Positions 1-9,098 are shown, numbered from the stretch's first letter. The stretch: 48,655 bases of DNA from an uncultured Bacillaceae bacterium (GCA_937995745.1 CALKIU010000051.1:1-48655); one strand, 5' to 3'. Notes: generated by a model not told the origin, from the letters alone. Made by a program: numbers and translations.

Positions 1-4
1 AATA

Positions 5-38
5 AAAAAATCTGAGACAGGATTGTCTCAGATTTTTT
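5..38. terminator. Rho-independent terminator after the DUF4015 gene
   Basis: A 9-bp stem (11-19 pairing with 24-32, loop GGAT) is flanked by A-runs on the left and a T-run on the right, so it can work in both directions. It lies about 25 bases beyond the stop codon of the minus-strand gene ending at 63. Confidence 0.85.
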
Positions 39-62
39 GTTTCTCTTTTTCGGCTAACCCGG

Positions 63-1271
63 TTATCTCAAGAGATAGTTAACATTCGGTGTATAAATGT
101 TCCCGGCATTCCAAATCAAGAATTCTTTAATCCCGTGGTCGTATAATGCTTTAATTTGCGCTTCCACTTGTGCTTTTCCGTACACCTGATAATTTCCCGC
201 TCCCAGCCATGATGCCGTAAAGTCCTGAATCCAAGGTCTTGACACCGGAGGATTATTAAGTTTGGACAAAATTTCTTTTTCAACCTTCATATATTCGGAA
301 ACGAGCCGGTAAGGATCCAAATCAGGCTTGGGAATACCGAAATACCCCGGTGACCAGTGGCTCGGATAAATCATCGATGATATTACATCCACATGTTCAC
401 ATATTTTGGAAAAATTCTGGCCAATTCCCGGTGCTTCGGGAAGCGTGGCTGTGTACCCGAAAATATCGACGGATACATCAACACCGTACGGTTCCAGTTT
501 CTCCTTCGCATAAGCAACAAAATCCGTGACCGCTTTCACCCGTTTTTGAACGTTGTCCATATCCAAATCTTTATAATCGCCATAAGAATATTTTAAGATG
601 GTGTCTCTTTTTTCAAATCCTTCCGGAAACCTCACGTAGTCAAATTGAATCTCTTTGAATCCCAATTTTGCCGCTTCGATGGCAATTCCCACGTTATAGT
701 CCCATACTTCCTTCAAGAATGGATTCACAAAAGCTTCTCCGCGCCGGTTTTTCCAAACTTGATTTCCGTCCAAGAAAGAAAGATCAGGACGTTCTTTGGC
801 AAGAACGGTATCTTTAAAGACAACGATACGCGCGATCGGATAAATTTTCTTTTCTTCCAAAATGGACATCATTTTTTTCGGGTCTTTAATATACGGTCTG
901 CCCACTTTATGATAAGGGGAATTTTCATCGGGAACAAAAGTCACATTGCCCCAATCATCTTTAATATCAATGACCATGGCATTTAAATCGGTATTATCGA
1001 TTAAGTTGACAAGGCTATGAAATTTGGCTCCCCCTGCCGAATGCCCGGTCACATAAATTCCCCTGACGGCATCGGGATACTCGAAATGATAGCCGGAATC
1101 AAAGCCGAAACGCTTCGTAAACTCGGGAAGCTCCCTGACCATGGAAACATGTTCCCGCACAGGCTGAAACTTGACCGTATTTTCTTGATTGTTTTCCGCG
1201 AACACCGGCTGCGCGGAAAGTAGGACTAAAAATAAAAAAAGCACAAATCCTGTCCAGAAAAGTTTCTTCAT
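63..1271 (-). CDS. Secreted putative glycoside hydrolase (DUF4015 family)
   Basis: The 402-residue product starts with a typical Sec signal peptide (MKK, a hydrophobic core, then a likely cleavage after VFA near residue 25), so it should act outside the membrane. The rest looks like the DUF4015 TIM-barrel family of putative glycoside hydrolases. Visible landmarks are RGIYVTGHSAGG near residue 70, the acidic strand DIKDDWGNV near 102, EIQFDYVRFPEG near 207, VSVDIFGYTA near 265 and SSMIYPSHW near 297. The Asp in the FDYVRFP strand is a likely active-site residue by family analogy. The start has an AAAGGGAG ribosome site. The gene is isolated, with the opp operon terminator upstream and its own terminator downstream. 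Substrate is unknown; a role on cell-wall or other polysaccharide is only inference. Confidence 0.75.
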   Translation of the reverse strand: MKKLFWTGFVLFLFLVLLSAQPVFAENNQENTVKFQPVREHVSMVRELPEFTKRFGFDSGYHFEYPDAVRGIYVTGHSAGGAKFHSLVNLIDNTDLNAMVIDIKDDWGNVTFVPDENSPYHKVGRPYIKDPKKMMSILEEKKIYPIARIVVFKDTVLAKERPDLSFLDGNQVWKNRRGEAFVNPFLKEVWDYNVGIAIEAAKLGFKEIQFDYVRFPEGFEKRDTILKYSYGDYKDLDMDNVQKRVKAVTDFVAYAKEKLEPYGVDVSVDIFGYTATLPEAPGIGQNFSKICEHVDVISSMIYPSHWSPGYFGIPKPDLDPYRLVSEYMKVEKEILSKLNNPPVSRPWIQDFTASWLGAGNYQVYGKAQVEAQIKALYDHGIKEFLIWNAGNIYTPNVNYLLR

Positions 1272-1648
1272 CCCTGCAATCTCCCTTTCACCATTTTCCC
1301 AATGTCTATCATACTACTTCTCTCCGCCCATTTTAAGCTTAAAAAGAGCAAAAACTATGAAAATTTATTAACGAAAATAAGTTAAATGAATCTCTCATCA
1401 TGGTCAAACCGAAAAACGGGTTTAAATACAGTTCAATTTTATCATTTAACTTCATTAAAGGACTCTCTCTGTTAAAAAAACAGTCTTAACACTCAAAAAA
1501 CACGGACATGTTCCAAAAAATCGGGGCACTTTTTAAATGTGGCAGTTTACCTTGCCCGCAGGTTTTTAAACGGCCCCCTTATTGCCAAAATGCCGCTTTT
1601 TCTATTGACACTGCGTTCTTTTCACTCTTATATATAGTTTTCACTTTT
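1272..1648. other. Intergenic region, no gene seen
   Basis: This AT-rich gap separates the DUF4015 gene from the opp terminator. On minus there is a TATGAT hexamer (1307-1312) with a poor -35 match 17 bases upstream, a weak promoter candidate for the DUF4015 gene. The open frame on plus from 1508 runs antisense into oppF and is not supported. Confidence 0.5.
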
Positions 1649-1695
1649 AAAAAAGGGCGGCAAAAAGTCAGTTTATCTGACTTTTTGTGCAGCCC
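1649..1695 (-). terminator. Terminator of the opp operon
   Basis: Read on minus, GGGC-TGCA-CAAAAAGTCAG pairs with CTGACTTTTTG-CC-GCCC, followed by a run of T (A-run 1649-1654 on plus). The oppF stop codon TAA (1673-1675) lies in the loop, so the 3' end of the gene forms half of the terminator. Confidence 0.85.
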
Positions 1696-2635
1696 TGCAG
1701 TTTCCTTCGTATTGTTTTTTGTACTGGTGGTATTCCTTTTCCGAACAAAGAACGAAATGATTGGGGGTGATTTCCCGCAATTCAAGTTTTTCATCAGGGT
1801 CGTATCCGTGTTTGGACGGGTCATAAATTTCTCTTACCCTTTTCCGTTCATAATCCGGATCCGGCAGAGGAATCGCCGAAAGCAAGGATTTTGTATATGG
1901 ATGAATGGGACATTGGTACAACTCGTCGCTTGAAGCAAGTTCGACAATTTTCCCATAGTACATGACGGCAATCCTGTCGCTGATGTACTTAACCATGGAC
2001 AAATCGTGGGCAATGAATAAATAAGTCAGCCCTCTTTCCCTCTGCAATCTTTTCAAAAGATTGACAATTTGCGCTTGGATGGACACATCTAGAGCAGAAA
2101 TCGGTTCATCGGCGATGATGAATTCCGGTTTTACCGCCAATGCCCTGGCAATGCCGATTCTTTGCCTTTGTCCTCCGGAAAATTCATGGGGATAGCGGTT
2201 AGCATGTTCTTTATTGAGACCGACTGTTTCCAAAAGCTCGTATATCCGTTCCATCCTCTCCTTTTTTGACTTTGCCAAACCATGAATGTCGATGCCCTCG
2301 GCAATAATATCGGCTACCGTCATGCGCGGATTCAAGGACGCATACGGATCTTGGAATATCATTTGCATCTTGCGGTTTAATTGCTTTTCCTCAGATTTGG
2401 ATAATTTTCCGGTAATATTTTTCCCGTTAAACAATATTTGGCCGCCCGTCGCTTCATACAAACGGATAATGGTCCTTCCTGTCGTAGATTTTCCGCAACC
2501 GGATTCGCCGACAAGACCCAAAGTTTCTCCTTTGTAAATATCAAATGTAACTCCGTCTACCGCCTTCACCATATTCGGTTTCCCCACGTTAAAATACTGC
2601 TTTAAATTCTTGATTTCGATTAATTTTTCAGCCAT
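1673..2635 (-). CDS. oppF: Oligopeptide ABC transporter ATP-binding protein OppF
   Basis: One of the two cytoplasmic ATPases that drive oligopeptide import. The 320-residue product has Walker A GESGCGKST (43-51), Q-loop FQDP near 95, signature SGGQRQ (153-158), Walker B FIIADEP (172-178) and the C-terminal oligopeptide-transporter extension with HPYTKSLLSAIP. It pairs with OppD to form the ATPase heterodimer. It is the last gene of an oppABCDF operon and begins 4 bases after the end of oppD. Its C-terminal YHQYKKQYEGNC region, with a Cys near the end, resembles OppF proteins whose C-terminus has been reported to carry a cluster or Cys motif; I do not claim that function here. Length is normal. 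Confidence 0.95.
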   Translation of the reverse strand: MAEKLIEIKNLKQYFNVGKPNMVKAVDGVTFDIYKGETLGLVGESGCGKSTTGRTIIRLYEATGGQILFNGKNITGKLSKSEEKQLNRKMQMIFQDPYASLNPRMTVADIIAEGIDIHGLAKSKKERMERIYELLETVGLNKEHANRYPHEFSGGQRQRIGIARALAVKPEFIIADEPISALDVSIQAQIVNLLKRLQRERGLTYLFIAHDLSMVKYISDRIAVMYYGKIVELASSDELYQCPIHPYTKSLLSAIPLPDPDYERKRVREIYDPSKHGYDPDEKLELREITPNHFVLCSEKEYHQYKKQYEGNCRAAQKVR

Positions 2636-2639
2636 GGGC

Positions 2640-3704
2640 TCAAGCCTCCTTTACCAATAAAGGCTGTTTAAACGTTCCGGGCAGCGGGCGCAATCTCTTT
2701 TTCACCGCTTCCGGCGGTTCTACCTTGGGAGCATGCGGATGCAGCAGCCATGAGCGGACAAAATGAGTCTCCGAAACTTGATAAACGGGAGGCTCCTGTT
2801 TAAAATCTATAGCCAATGAATATTGATTTCGCGGGGCAAATGCGTCACCCTTTGGCGGATTGGTCAAATCCGGCGGAGTCCCCGGAATCGCAGGCAATTC
2901 TTCATCACCTGTTTTTTCCATATCCGGCATGGAAGCAAGCAGTCCCCACGTATAAGGATGCCGGGGATCATAAAAAATTTCGTCGACTGTCCCTGTTTCG
3001 ACAATTTTCCCGGCATACATGACCGCCACCCTGTCGGCCACATTGGCCACGACCCCAAGATCATGGGTGATAAAAATAATCGATGTATCAATCTTTTTTT
3101 GCAAATCTTTCATCAAATCGAGAATTTGCGCCTGAATCGTCACATCGAGAGCCGTCGTCGGTTCGTCGGCAATCAAAAGTTTCGGGTTGGCGGCAAGGGC
3201 AATTGCGATCATTACTCTCTGCCTCATTCCCCCGGAAAATTCGTGCGGGTACTGTGTGACCCTTTTCTCGGGCATGGGAATTCCCACAAGTTTCAACATT
3301 TCAACAGCTCTTTTTTGTGCTTCTTTTTTCGGCAGATTCTGGTGTTTAATTAATACTTCAGCAATCTGCTTTCCAATTTTCATCGTCGGGTTCAAAGATG
3401 TCATCGGATCTTGAAAGATCATGCTGATTTCTTTTCCCCGGATCGATTCCATTTCTTTTTCCGTCAACGGCACAATATCCCGGCCTTCGAAAAGAATTTG
3501 TCCTCCGGTTATTTTCCCTGGAGGCATGGGAATGAGTTTCATCAATGATTGGGCCGTAACACTTTTCCCCGAACCGGATTCTCCGACAATCGCCAATGTT
3601 TCCCCTTTATATAGATCAAAAGAAACGCCGCGCACGGCTTGCACTTCTCCCCCGTACGTTTGGAAAGAAACACGTAAATTTTTTACCTCCAATAATTTTT
3701 TCAT
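2640..3704 (-). CDS. oppD: Oligopeptide ABC transporter ATP-binding protein OppD
   Basis: Second ATPase subunit of the Opp importer, 354 residues. Walker A is GESGSGKSV (41-49), followed by Q-loop FQDPMTSLNP, signature SGGMRQR, Walker B LLIADEPTTALD, and the C-terminal HPYTWGLLASMPD and PGTPPDL segments typical of OppD/DppD. I use the ATG at 3704 (MKKLLEV) because an AGGAG lies 8 bases upstream, overlapping the oppC stop. The longer open frame to 3776 would run back into oppC and adds 24 residues with no family match. The gene sits between oppC and oppF in a tight operon. Confidence 0.95.
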   Translation of the reverse strand: MKKLLEVKNLRVSFQTYGGEVQAVRGVSFDLYKGETLAIVGESGSGKSVTAQSLMKLIPMPPGKITGGQILFEGRDIVPLTEKEMESIRGKEISMIFQDPMTSLNPTMKIGKQIAEVLIKHQNLPKKEAQKRAVEMLKLVGIPMPEKRVTQYPHEFSGGMRQRVMIAIALAANPKLLIADEPTTALDVTIQAQILDLMKDLQKKIDTSIIFITHDLGVVANVADRVAVMYAGKIVETGTVDEIFYDPRHPYTWGLLASMPDMEKTGDEELPAIPGTPPDLTNPPKGDAFAPRNQYSLAIDFKQEPPVYQVSETHFVRSWLLHPHAPKVEPPEAVKKRLRPLPGTFKQPLLVKEA

Positions 3705-3714
3705 GTTCTCACTC

Positions 3715-4638
3715 CTATTTGCGCAAACGTGGATCCAAAGCATCCCGTAAACCGTCGCCAATGACGTTAAAAGCAAAAATGGTTAAACAAATAAATGTTG
3801 CCGGAAACAATAACCTCCAAGGATAGAACCTGAGGGCCGGCAGTCCGTCCGATGCCATTGTTCCCCAACTTGCCAGCGGAGGGTTCAATCCCAGGCCGAG
3901 GAAGCTTAAGAAAGCTTCGGTGAAAATCGCCGACGGGATCGTCAATGTCATCGTTACCAAAATCGGGCCCATGGCATTCGGCACCAAATGTTTCGCCATA
4001 ATCCTCCGCGTGCTGGCACCGAGCGTACGGGCCGCCAAGACATATTCTTGCTCTTTTAACAAGAGGAATTGTCCCCGCACAATCCGCGCCATATTCACCC
4101 AACCGGTGATAGTCATGGCCAAAATCATCGTTCCTACACTTTGGCCGAACACAACCATTAATAAGATGACAACGAGCAAATACGGGATTCCGTATAAAAT
4201 ATCGGCAATTCGCATCATGATTTCATCCACGCGTCCGCCTTTATAACCGGCAATGCCGCCCCAAAGAACCCCTATGGTCAAATCAATCAGGGCAGCGGCG
4301 ATTCCGATAAAAATTGAAATTCTCGCCCCTTCCCAAGTTCTCGTAAACACATCCCGGCCGAGTTCATCAGTGCCAAACCAGTGTTCAGCGGAAGGAGGCA
4401 AATTTTTATTCGCCAAATCATTCGTTCGATAATCATATCCGGAAATAAGGGGACCAAATATAGCCATGAAAATCAATAAAATTAAAATAACAAGCCCGAC
4501 CATAGCCAATTTGTTTTTACGAAAACGATTCAAAGCATCTTTCCAATAGGAAAGGCTTGGTTGAGAAATCTTTTCAGTATCTTCAATTTTTACGCCTACA
4601 ATTTCAAAATCGTCTTTCCTTAACTGATCCATGTACAT
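3715..4638 (-). CDS. oppC: Oligopeptide ABC transporter permease OppC
   Basis: Inner-membrane permease of the Opp importer, 307 residues. It has a cytoplasmic N-terminus of about 40 residues, a first membrane span near 45-65 (MVGLVILILLIFMAIFGPLI), the conserved HWFGTDELGRDVFTR block that is diagnostic for OppC/DppC, several further spans, and the EAA loop (EAFLSFLGLGLNPPLASWG) that docks on the ATPases. The start at 4638 has AAAGGTGAG upstream. A second ATG two codons later is also possible. It begins 3 bases after the oppB stop, so translational coupling is likely. Confidence 0.95.
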   Translation of the reverse strand: MYMDQLRKDDFEIVGVKIEDTEKISQPSLSYWKDALNRFRKNKLAMVGLVILILLIFMAIFGPLISGYDYRTNDLANKNLPPSAEHWFGTDELGRDVFTRTWEGARISIFIGIAAALIDLTIGVLWGGIAGYKGGRVDEIMMRIADILYGIPYLLVVILLMVVFGQSVGTMILAMTITGWVNMARIVRGQFLLLKEQEYVLAARTLGASTRRIMAKHLVPNAMGPILVTMTLTIPSAIFTEAFLSFLGLGLNPPLASWGTMASDGLPALRFYPWRLLFPATFICLTIFAFNVIGDGLRDALDPRLRK

Positions 4639-4641
4639 GTT

Positions 4642-5577
4642 CTACTCACCTTTCTTGCCGCCGGCCAATTTAATTCTCGGGTCGATGAATCCGTAAGCCA
4701 CATCCACAAGAAATATGCACACAAGAAGAATGATGCTGTAAAACGAGGTCATTCCCATAATAACGGTATAATCCCTGTTTTGAATGCTTGTCACGAAATG
4801 AGACCCGAGTCCCGGTATACCGAAAATTTGTTCAATGACCACACTTCCGGTAATGACGCTTGCCGTCAGAGGACCCAGATAGGAAACAACGGGAAGGATG
4901 GCATTTCTGATCGCATGCTTGATTGTTATCGCCCTTTGGCTCAATCCTTTTGACTTGGCCGTTTTGATATAATCATTGGCCATTACTTCCAGCATCGACG
5001 AGCGTGTCAACCTGGCGATATATGCCAATGGAGTGGCGGCCAGAGCGAGTGCCGGCAACACCGTGTGCTTGGGTGATTCCCACAATGCAACAGGGAAAAT
5101 TTGCAGTTTCATCGCGAAAATATATTGCAGCAATGTCGCCATAATAAATGAAGGCACGGAAATCCCCAAAACGGCAATAACCATGGAACCGTAATCGGGC
5201 CACTTGTTGTGGAAAAGAGCTGCAATCACCCCGAGAAGCACTCCGAAGGATACGGCTATAAAAAGAGCCTCCAATCCCAGCGTTAATGACACCGGAAACC
5301 CGGAGTTAATCAAATCATTCACCGTCTGGCTCTTATATTTGAAAGAAGGGCCAAAATCCCAGCTTGCAATTCCCGTAATATAATCCCAGTATTGCTTATA
5401 CCAAGGCTGATCCAATCCATAAAAAGCATTTAAGTTTGCTTCAATCTCAGGAGGCAGCTTCTTTTCTGAGGTAAAGGGATTTCCCGGGGCCAACCGCATG
5501 AGGAAAAATGTTGCCGTTATGATAACCCATAAAGATAACAGCATAAACAAAAATCGTCTGACGATATATTTAAGCAA
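4642..5577 (-). CDS. oppB: Oligopeptide ABC transporter permease OppB
   Basis: Inner-membrane permease partner of OppC, 311 residues. It has the N-terminal span MLKYIVRRFLFMLLSLWVII, the MRLAPGNPF motif typical of OppB/DppB, about six membrane spans, and the EAA-type loop EQIFGIPGLGSHFV near 250. Translation seems to start at a TTG (5577) with GGAGG 9 bases upstream. The 141-base gap to oppA holds a strong stem-loop (5675-5700), a common arrangement that lets the binding protein be made in excess over the permeases. Length is normal. Confidence 0.95.
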   Translation of the reverse strand: MLKYIVRRFLFMLLSLWVIITATFFLMRLAPGNPFTSEKKLPPEIEANLNAFYGLDQPWYKQYWDYITGIASWDFGPSFKYKSQTVNDLINSGFPVSLTLGLEALFIAVSFGVLLGVIAALFHNKWPDYGSMVIAVLGISVPSFIMATLLQYIFAMKLQIFPVALWESPKHTVLPALALAATPLAYIARLTRSSMLEVMANDYIKTAKSKGLSQRAITIKHAIRNAILPVVSYLGPLTASVITGSVVIEQIFGIPGLGSHFVTSIQNRDYTVIMGMTSFYSIILLVCIFLVDVAYGFIDPRIKLAGGKKGE

Positions 5578-5640
5578 GGTTATACGCCTCCAATTTCAGA
5601 TCATCGCATTACTAAAAAATCTCTTCAAAATAAAGGAAAA

Positions 5641-5654
5641 AAATAACACGTTAT
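5641..5654. repeat. Copy 1 of a 14-bp repeat in the oppA-oppB gap
   Basis: AAATAACACGTTAT occurs here and again at 5709-5722. Its core is an inverted repeat (ATAAC, 2-bp centre, GTTAT). The two copies flank the oppA-oppB stem-loop. Confidence 0.6.
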
Positions 5655-5674
5655 GTACCTTTTCAGAAAACGAA

Positions 5675-5700
5675 GGTATACAGGCCGAAGCCTATATACC
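5675..5700 (-). other. Stem-loop between oppA and oppB
   Basis: On minus this is an 11-bp stem (GGTATATAGGC with GCCTGTATACC, one G-U pair) closed by a TTCG tetraloop, extendable by four pairs with one bulged A. No T-run follows directly, so it is better explained as an RNA-stabilising or partial-attenuation element for oppA than as a full terminator. Confidence 0.8.
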
Positions 5701-5708
5701 TTTCGCTG

Positions 5709-5722
5709 AAATAACACGTTAT
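5709..5722. repeat. Copy 2 of the 14-bp repeat, over the oppA stop codon
   Basis: Identical to 5641-5654. The oppA stop codon (5719-5721) lies inside it. Confidence 0.6.
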
Positions 5723-7338
5723 TCAAAATAAGCCCATTTAAATTGAATATCCCCAAGGCCCGTCACAGAGACATTTTTTAAGTTTTCATTTTGAACCCAG
5801 TTATACGTGTAGAAATAAATCGGAATAACCGGCATTTCATCCATGATAATCGCTTCAGCCTGTTTCAACAGTTCCAACCGCTTGTCCGGATCGGTTTCCG
5901 TCTGGGACTGATCCAGCAATGCCTGGAATTCTTTGTTTTCCCATCCGGTATCATTGTTTCCGGTATCGGCAGCATAATACATTTCCAAGAAGTTAATCGG
6001 ATCGTTAAAATCACCGAGCCATCCCATACGCGCAATGTTGTAATCCAAATTGGATACATCGTCCAGATAAACTTTCCATTCCTTGTTGTTGAGAGTAACT
6101 TCAACGCCTAAATTTTTCCTCCACATATCTTGGATGGCTTGGGCAATTTTTTGATGGCCCTCATCGGTATTGTAAATAAGTTCAATTTCGGGAAGTTCGG
6201 AAACATCTTTATAGCCGAGCTCTTCCAGCCCCTTTTGCAAGTATTCTTTTGCTTTTTCAACATCATTGTCATTGAAATACCCTTTTTCATTCTCGGGAAT
6301 CATCGTCGGCGGAACAATCGCCATGGCCGGTAATTGTTCCCCTTGAGTTACATTTTCTATTAATTCTTCACGATTAATGGCCAGGGCCAATGCTTTCCGT
6401 ATGTTCTTATTATTCAAAGGCTCAACAGTTGTATTCACTTTGTAGTTGTAAATACCGGCGATAGCTTGCGTGTGAAGCCGCCCTTCTTTTTTCAAAATTG
6501 GGAGAGCGTCCAGTTCCAATTTCCCGGTAGGATGACCGGCCCAGTCCAACTCGCCGTTTTCAAACATGGTTAACTCGGTATTCGGATCGTTGACCATGAC
6601 CATGGTGATTTTTTTCAATTTAACAGTATCAGCATCCCAATAATCTTCATATTTTTCAAGGACAATTTTTTCGCTGTGTTTCCATTCAACCAATTTGAAC
6701 GGTCCGTTTGTCGTGAAATCTTCGCCGGCATCGTTCGCCCAATCGGGGTTTTCTTTGGCCACTTTGCTGTTAATCGGCAAGTAAGTAAAGAAGGCCGTCA
6801 TCTCCAAGAAAAACGGAGTCGGATTTACGAGCTTCACTTCCAGTGTTTTATCGTCGAGCGCTTTTACTCCTACATCATCGGCGCTTCCTTTGTTTTGATT
6901 AAATTCCTTTGCCCCTTCAATGTAATAAAGCTGATAGGCATAAGGAGATTTGTTTTTCGGATCCAAAGCCCATTTCCAGGCATATTCAAAGTCATGGGCC
7001 GTCACCGGGTCGCCGTTGGACCATTTTGCATCGCGGATTTTAAATGTATAAGTTTTTTGGTCTTCCGAAATTTGAACATCTTCGGCCATTGCATATTCAG
7101 GTTCGCCATCAAGATTGATACGCGTCAACCCTTCAAAAATTTGGCGCAAAACCGAACCGGAAGTTGAATCCTCCGCCAATCCGGGATGTAGGGTCGGCGG
7201 TTCTGTGCTGATATTAATATTTAAATCTGTTTTTGCCTTTCCGCCGGCAGTGTCTTTGTCTTTACCGCCGCATGCCGCGAGGAATGAGCTGAAAATCAAA
7301 ATAAACGAGAAAAATATTAAAATTTTTGCCTTTTTCAC
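5719..7338 (-). CDS. oppA: Oligopeptide-binding lipoprotein OppA
   Basis: Extracellular substrate-binding protein of the Opp importer, 539 residues, family 5. A lipoprotein signal ends in the lipobox LAAC (Cys near residue 23), followed by the linker GGKDKDTAGGKAK. Family 5 features include STEPPTLHPGLAEDSTSG, IFEGLTRINLDGEPEYAMAE and TFKIRDAKWSNGDPVTA with the usual YAWKWALDP. It starts at a GTG (7338) behind AAAGGAGG. It is the first gene of the operon, with a sigma-A type promoter upstream. Opp in bacilli imports peptides as nutrients and as signals for sporulation and competence; which of these applies here cannot be read from the sequence. Confidence 0.95.
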   Translation of the reverse strand: MKKAKILIFFSFILIFSSFLAACGGKDKDTAGGKAKTDLNINISTEPPTLHPGLAEDSTSGSVLRQIFEGLTRINLDGEPEYAMAEDVQISEDQKTYTFKIRDAKWSNGDPVTAHDFEYAWKWALDPKNKSPYAYQLYYIEGAKEFNQNKGSADDVGVKALDDKTLEVKLVNPTPFFLEMTAFFTYLPINSKVAKENPDWANDAGEDFTTNGPFKLVEWKHSEKIVLEKYEDYWDADTVKLKKITMVMVNDPNTELTMFENGELDWAGHPTGKLELDALPILKKEGRLHTQAIAGIYNYKVNTTVEPLNNKNIRKALALAINREELIENVTQGEQLPAMAIVPPTMIPENEKGYFNDNDVEKAKEYLQKGLEELGYKDVSELPEIELIYNTDEGHQKIAQAIQDMWRKNLGVEVTLNNKEWKVYLDDVSNLDYNIARMGWLGDFNDPINFLEMYYAADTGNNDTGWENKEFQALLDQSQTETDPDKRLELLKQAEAIIMDEMPVIPIYFYTYNWVQNENLKNVSVTGLGDIQFKWAYFE

Positions 7339-7775
7339 GAAAATGCCGCCTCCTTTAATTGGAAATATTTGTTGAAAGTAATTAAAGGTATTATACAGAT
7401 ATTATTAAAAGAAGTAAATTATTATTTTATAAAAATTTTTTTGACTTTGTTTTCAAAAACTGACCATAACAAGTATATGTCTTATATGTTACCTTTTCAA
7501 CAAACATTTTTCGATTTTCTTATTTTGTTCAAATAAATTTATTTTATTAATATTATATACTTTTAGAAATTTACCAAATCACTCCTTTACACGAGGTTTA
7601 TAATGCTTCGTTTTTCCCTTCGTCGGGAAGAAAAAATCCGCAGGCCTGCACTGGGGGTATCTGTATGGTCCTTTATGCTTATTTTGATTAAAGATGCTAA
7701 ATCTATGTAAAATTTTTTTGGTTTTCGTAAAAAAAATGGTATGATTTTGTTATTGAAGGATGGAGGGAATGATTT
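7339..7775. other. Divergent regulatory region oppA / trpS
   Basis: This 437-base AT-rich gap carries the opp promoter on its left. On its right, a TATGAT (7740-7745) with a T-rich -35 area may start trpS transcription close to the gene. A small hairpin lies near 7611-7635. I looked for a T-box (the conserved GGTGGNACCGCG-type antiterminator sequence) upstream of trpS and did not find one. Confidence 0.5.
7390..7418 (-). promoter_or_regulatory. Sigma-A type promoter of the opp operon
   Basis: On minus, a -35 TTTACT (7413-7418), a 17-base spacer and a perfect -10 TATAAT (7390-7395) lie about 52 bases before the oppA GTG. Confidence 0.7.
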
Positions 7776-8774
7776 ATGCAGACGATTTTTTCTGGAATCC
7801 AACCGAGCGGTACAATCACCATCGGAAATTACATCGGTGCTTTAAAACAATTCGTTGAACTGCAGCATGAATATACATGTTATTTTTGCATCGTGGACCA
7901 GCACGCCATTACCGTGCCGCAGGATCCGCAAACACTGCGCAAAAACATCAGGAGCTTGGCCGCCCTTTACTTGGCTGTGGGAATTGATCCGGAAAAGGCG
8001 ACGTTATTTATTCAATCGGAAGTGCCCGCCCATGCGCAGGCTGCCTGGATGCTCCAATGCATCAGCTACATTGGCGAACTTGAAAGAATGACCCAGTTTA
8101 AAGACAAATCCAGAGGCAAAGAAGCTGTTTCAGCCGGCCTCCTTACATATCCCCCGCTGATGGCGGCGGACATACTGTTATATAATGCGGACTTGGTACC
8201 CGTCGGGGAAGACCAAAAGCAGCATCTTGAACTGACAAGGGATTTGGCGGAAAGATTTAATAAAAGGTATGCACCGATCTTTACCATTCCGAAAGCGAGA
8301 ATTCCGAAAGTCGGCGCACGGATCATGTCGCTGCAAGATCCGACCAAAAAAATGAGTAAATCCGACCCGAATCCAAAATCGTTTATCAGCCTTCTGGACG
8401 AACCGAAAAAAGTCGAAAAGAAAATCAAAAGTGCGGTGACGGATTCGGAAGGCACGATCCGATTCGATCCGGAAAACAAACCGGGAATATCCAACCTATT
8501 GTCGATTTACGCAAACCTCTCGGGGAAATCAATTCCTGAGCTGGAGAAACAGTATGAAGGCATCGGCTATGGTCAATTTAAAGCGGATCTGGCACAAATG
8601 ATCATTGAAACGTTAGAACCGATCCAAGAAAGATACAATGAACTGATCAGCTCTCCTGAATTGGATGAAATACTGGACAGAGGAGCGGAAAAAGCCAATC
8701 GCGTGGCCGGTGAGATGGTACGGAAAATGGAAGATGCCATGGGTTTGGGCAGAGGAAGATACAGAAATAAATAA
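7776..8774 (+). CDS. trpS: Tryptophanyl-tRNA synthetase
   Basis: Class I aminoacyl-tRNA synthetase that charges tRNA-Trp in the cytoplasm. The 332-residue product has the HIGH-type motif as TIGN (14-18, within PSGTITIGNYIG), the KMSKS loop (about 192-196), GEDQKQHLELTRDLAERFN in the Trp/ATP pocket, and the usual C-terminal helices. It starts at an ATG with GGAGGGAATG upstream. It is monocistronic and ends before a strong terminator at 8830. Neighbours opp and yjbA match the usual Bacillus order. In B. subtilis trpS is controlled by a T-box leader, but I see none here. Confidence 0.97.
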   Translation: MQTIFSGIQPSGTITIGNYIGALKQFVELQHEYTCYFCIVDQHAITVPQDPQTLRKNIRSLAALYLAVGIDPEKATLFIQSEVPAHAQAAWMLQCISYIGELERMTQFKDKSRGKEAVSAGLLTYPPLMAADILLYNADLVPVGEDQKQHLELTRDLAERFNKRYAPIFTIPKARIPKVGARIMSLQDPTKKMSKSDPNPKSFISLLDEPKKVEKKIKSAVTDSEGTIRFDPENKPGISNLLSIYANLSGKSIPELEKQYEGIGYGQFKADLAQMIIETLEPIQERYNELISSPELDEILDRGAEKANRVAGEMVRKMEDAMGLGRGRYRNK

Positions 8775-8829
8775 TTAACATGTTCCCTCATCGGCGTGAA
8801 ATCTTAATAAAAACAAGGCGGACAAATAT

Positions 8830-8887
8830 GGCCCCTGTGTTTCCGGTATGAAAGTTTTTCCCAAAACCGGACACAGGGGCCGTTTAT
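8830..8887 (+). terminator. Terminator after trpS
   Basis: GGCCCCTGTGT (8830-8840) pairs with ACACAGGGGCC (8871-8881). An inner CCGGT/ACCGG extension closes the loop, and GTTTATT follows. Confidence 0.8.
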
Positions 8888-9098
8888 TCATCGGTTATCC
8901 GGCAAAAGCCGAAATGGTTTCCCGTTTTGATTCAAATGTGCTCCGCAATGCCCAAAATTTTGTTCTCCATGAACAAAATCTGGCAACCGGCCGGTTTTGT
9001 CTGCCGGACCGTCCGTTTTTCCCTTTCAAGAAGATGATCCCTTCCCCAGCGTCTGTTGTTTCCGGAAAATGCAGGGCGGGATTCCGGACCGTAAAAAA
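8888..9098. other. Intergenic region, no gene seen
   Basis: Together with the flanking terminators this fills the gap between trpS and yjbA (8775-9145). Two opposite open frames (about 95-100 codons) overlap here. They lack good ribosome sites and run through both terminators, so I do not call them. Confidence 0.5.

Noticed and set aside
1508..1933. 141-codon plus-strand frame
   Set aside because: Mostly antisense to oppF, crosses the opp terminator and has no ribosome site.
7339..7775. T-box leader before trpS
   Set aside because: I searched for the conserved T-box and antiterminator sequence and found none; only a small hairpin is present.
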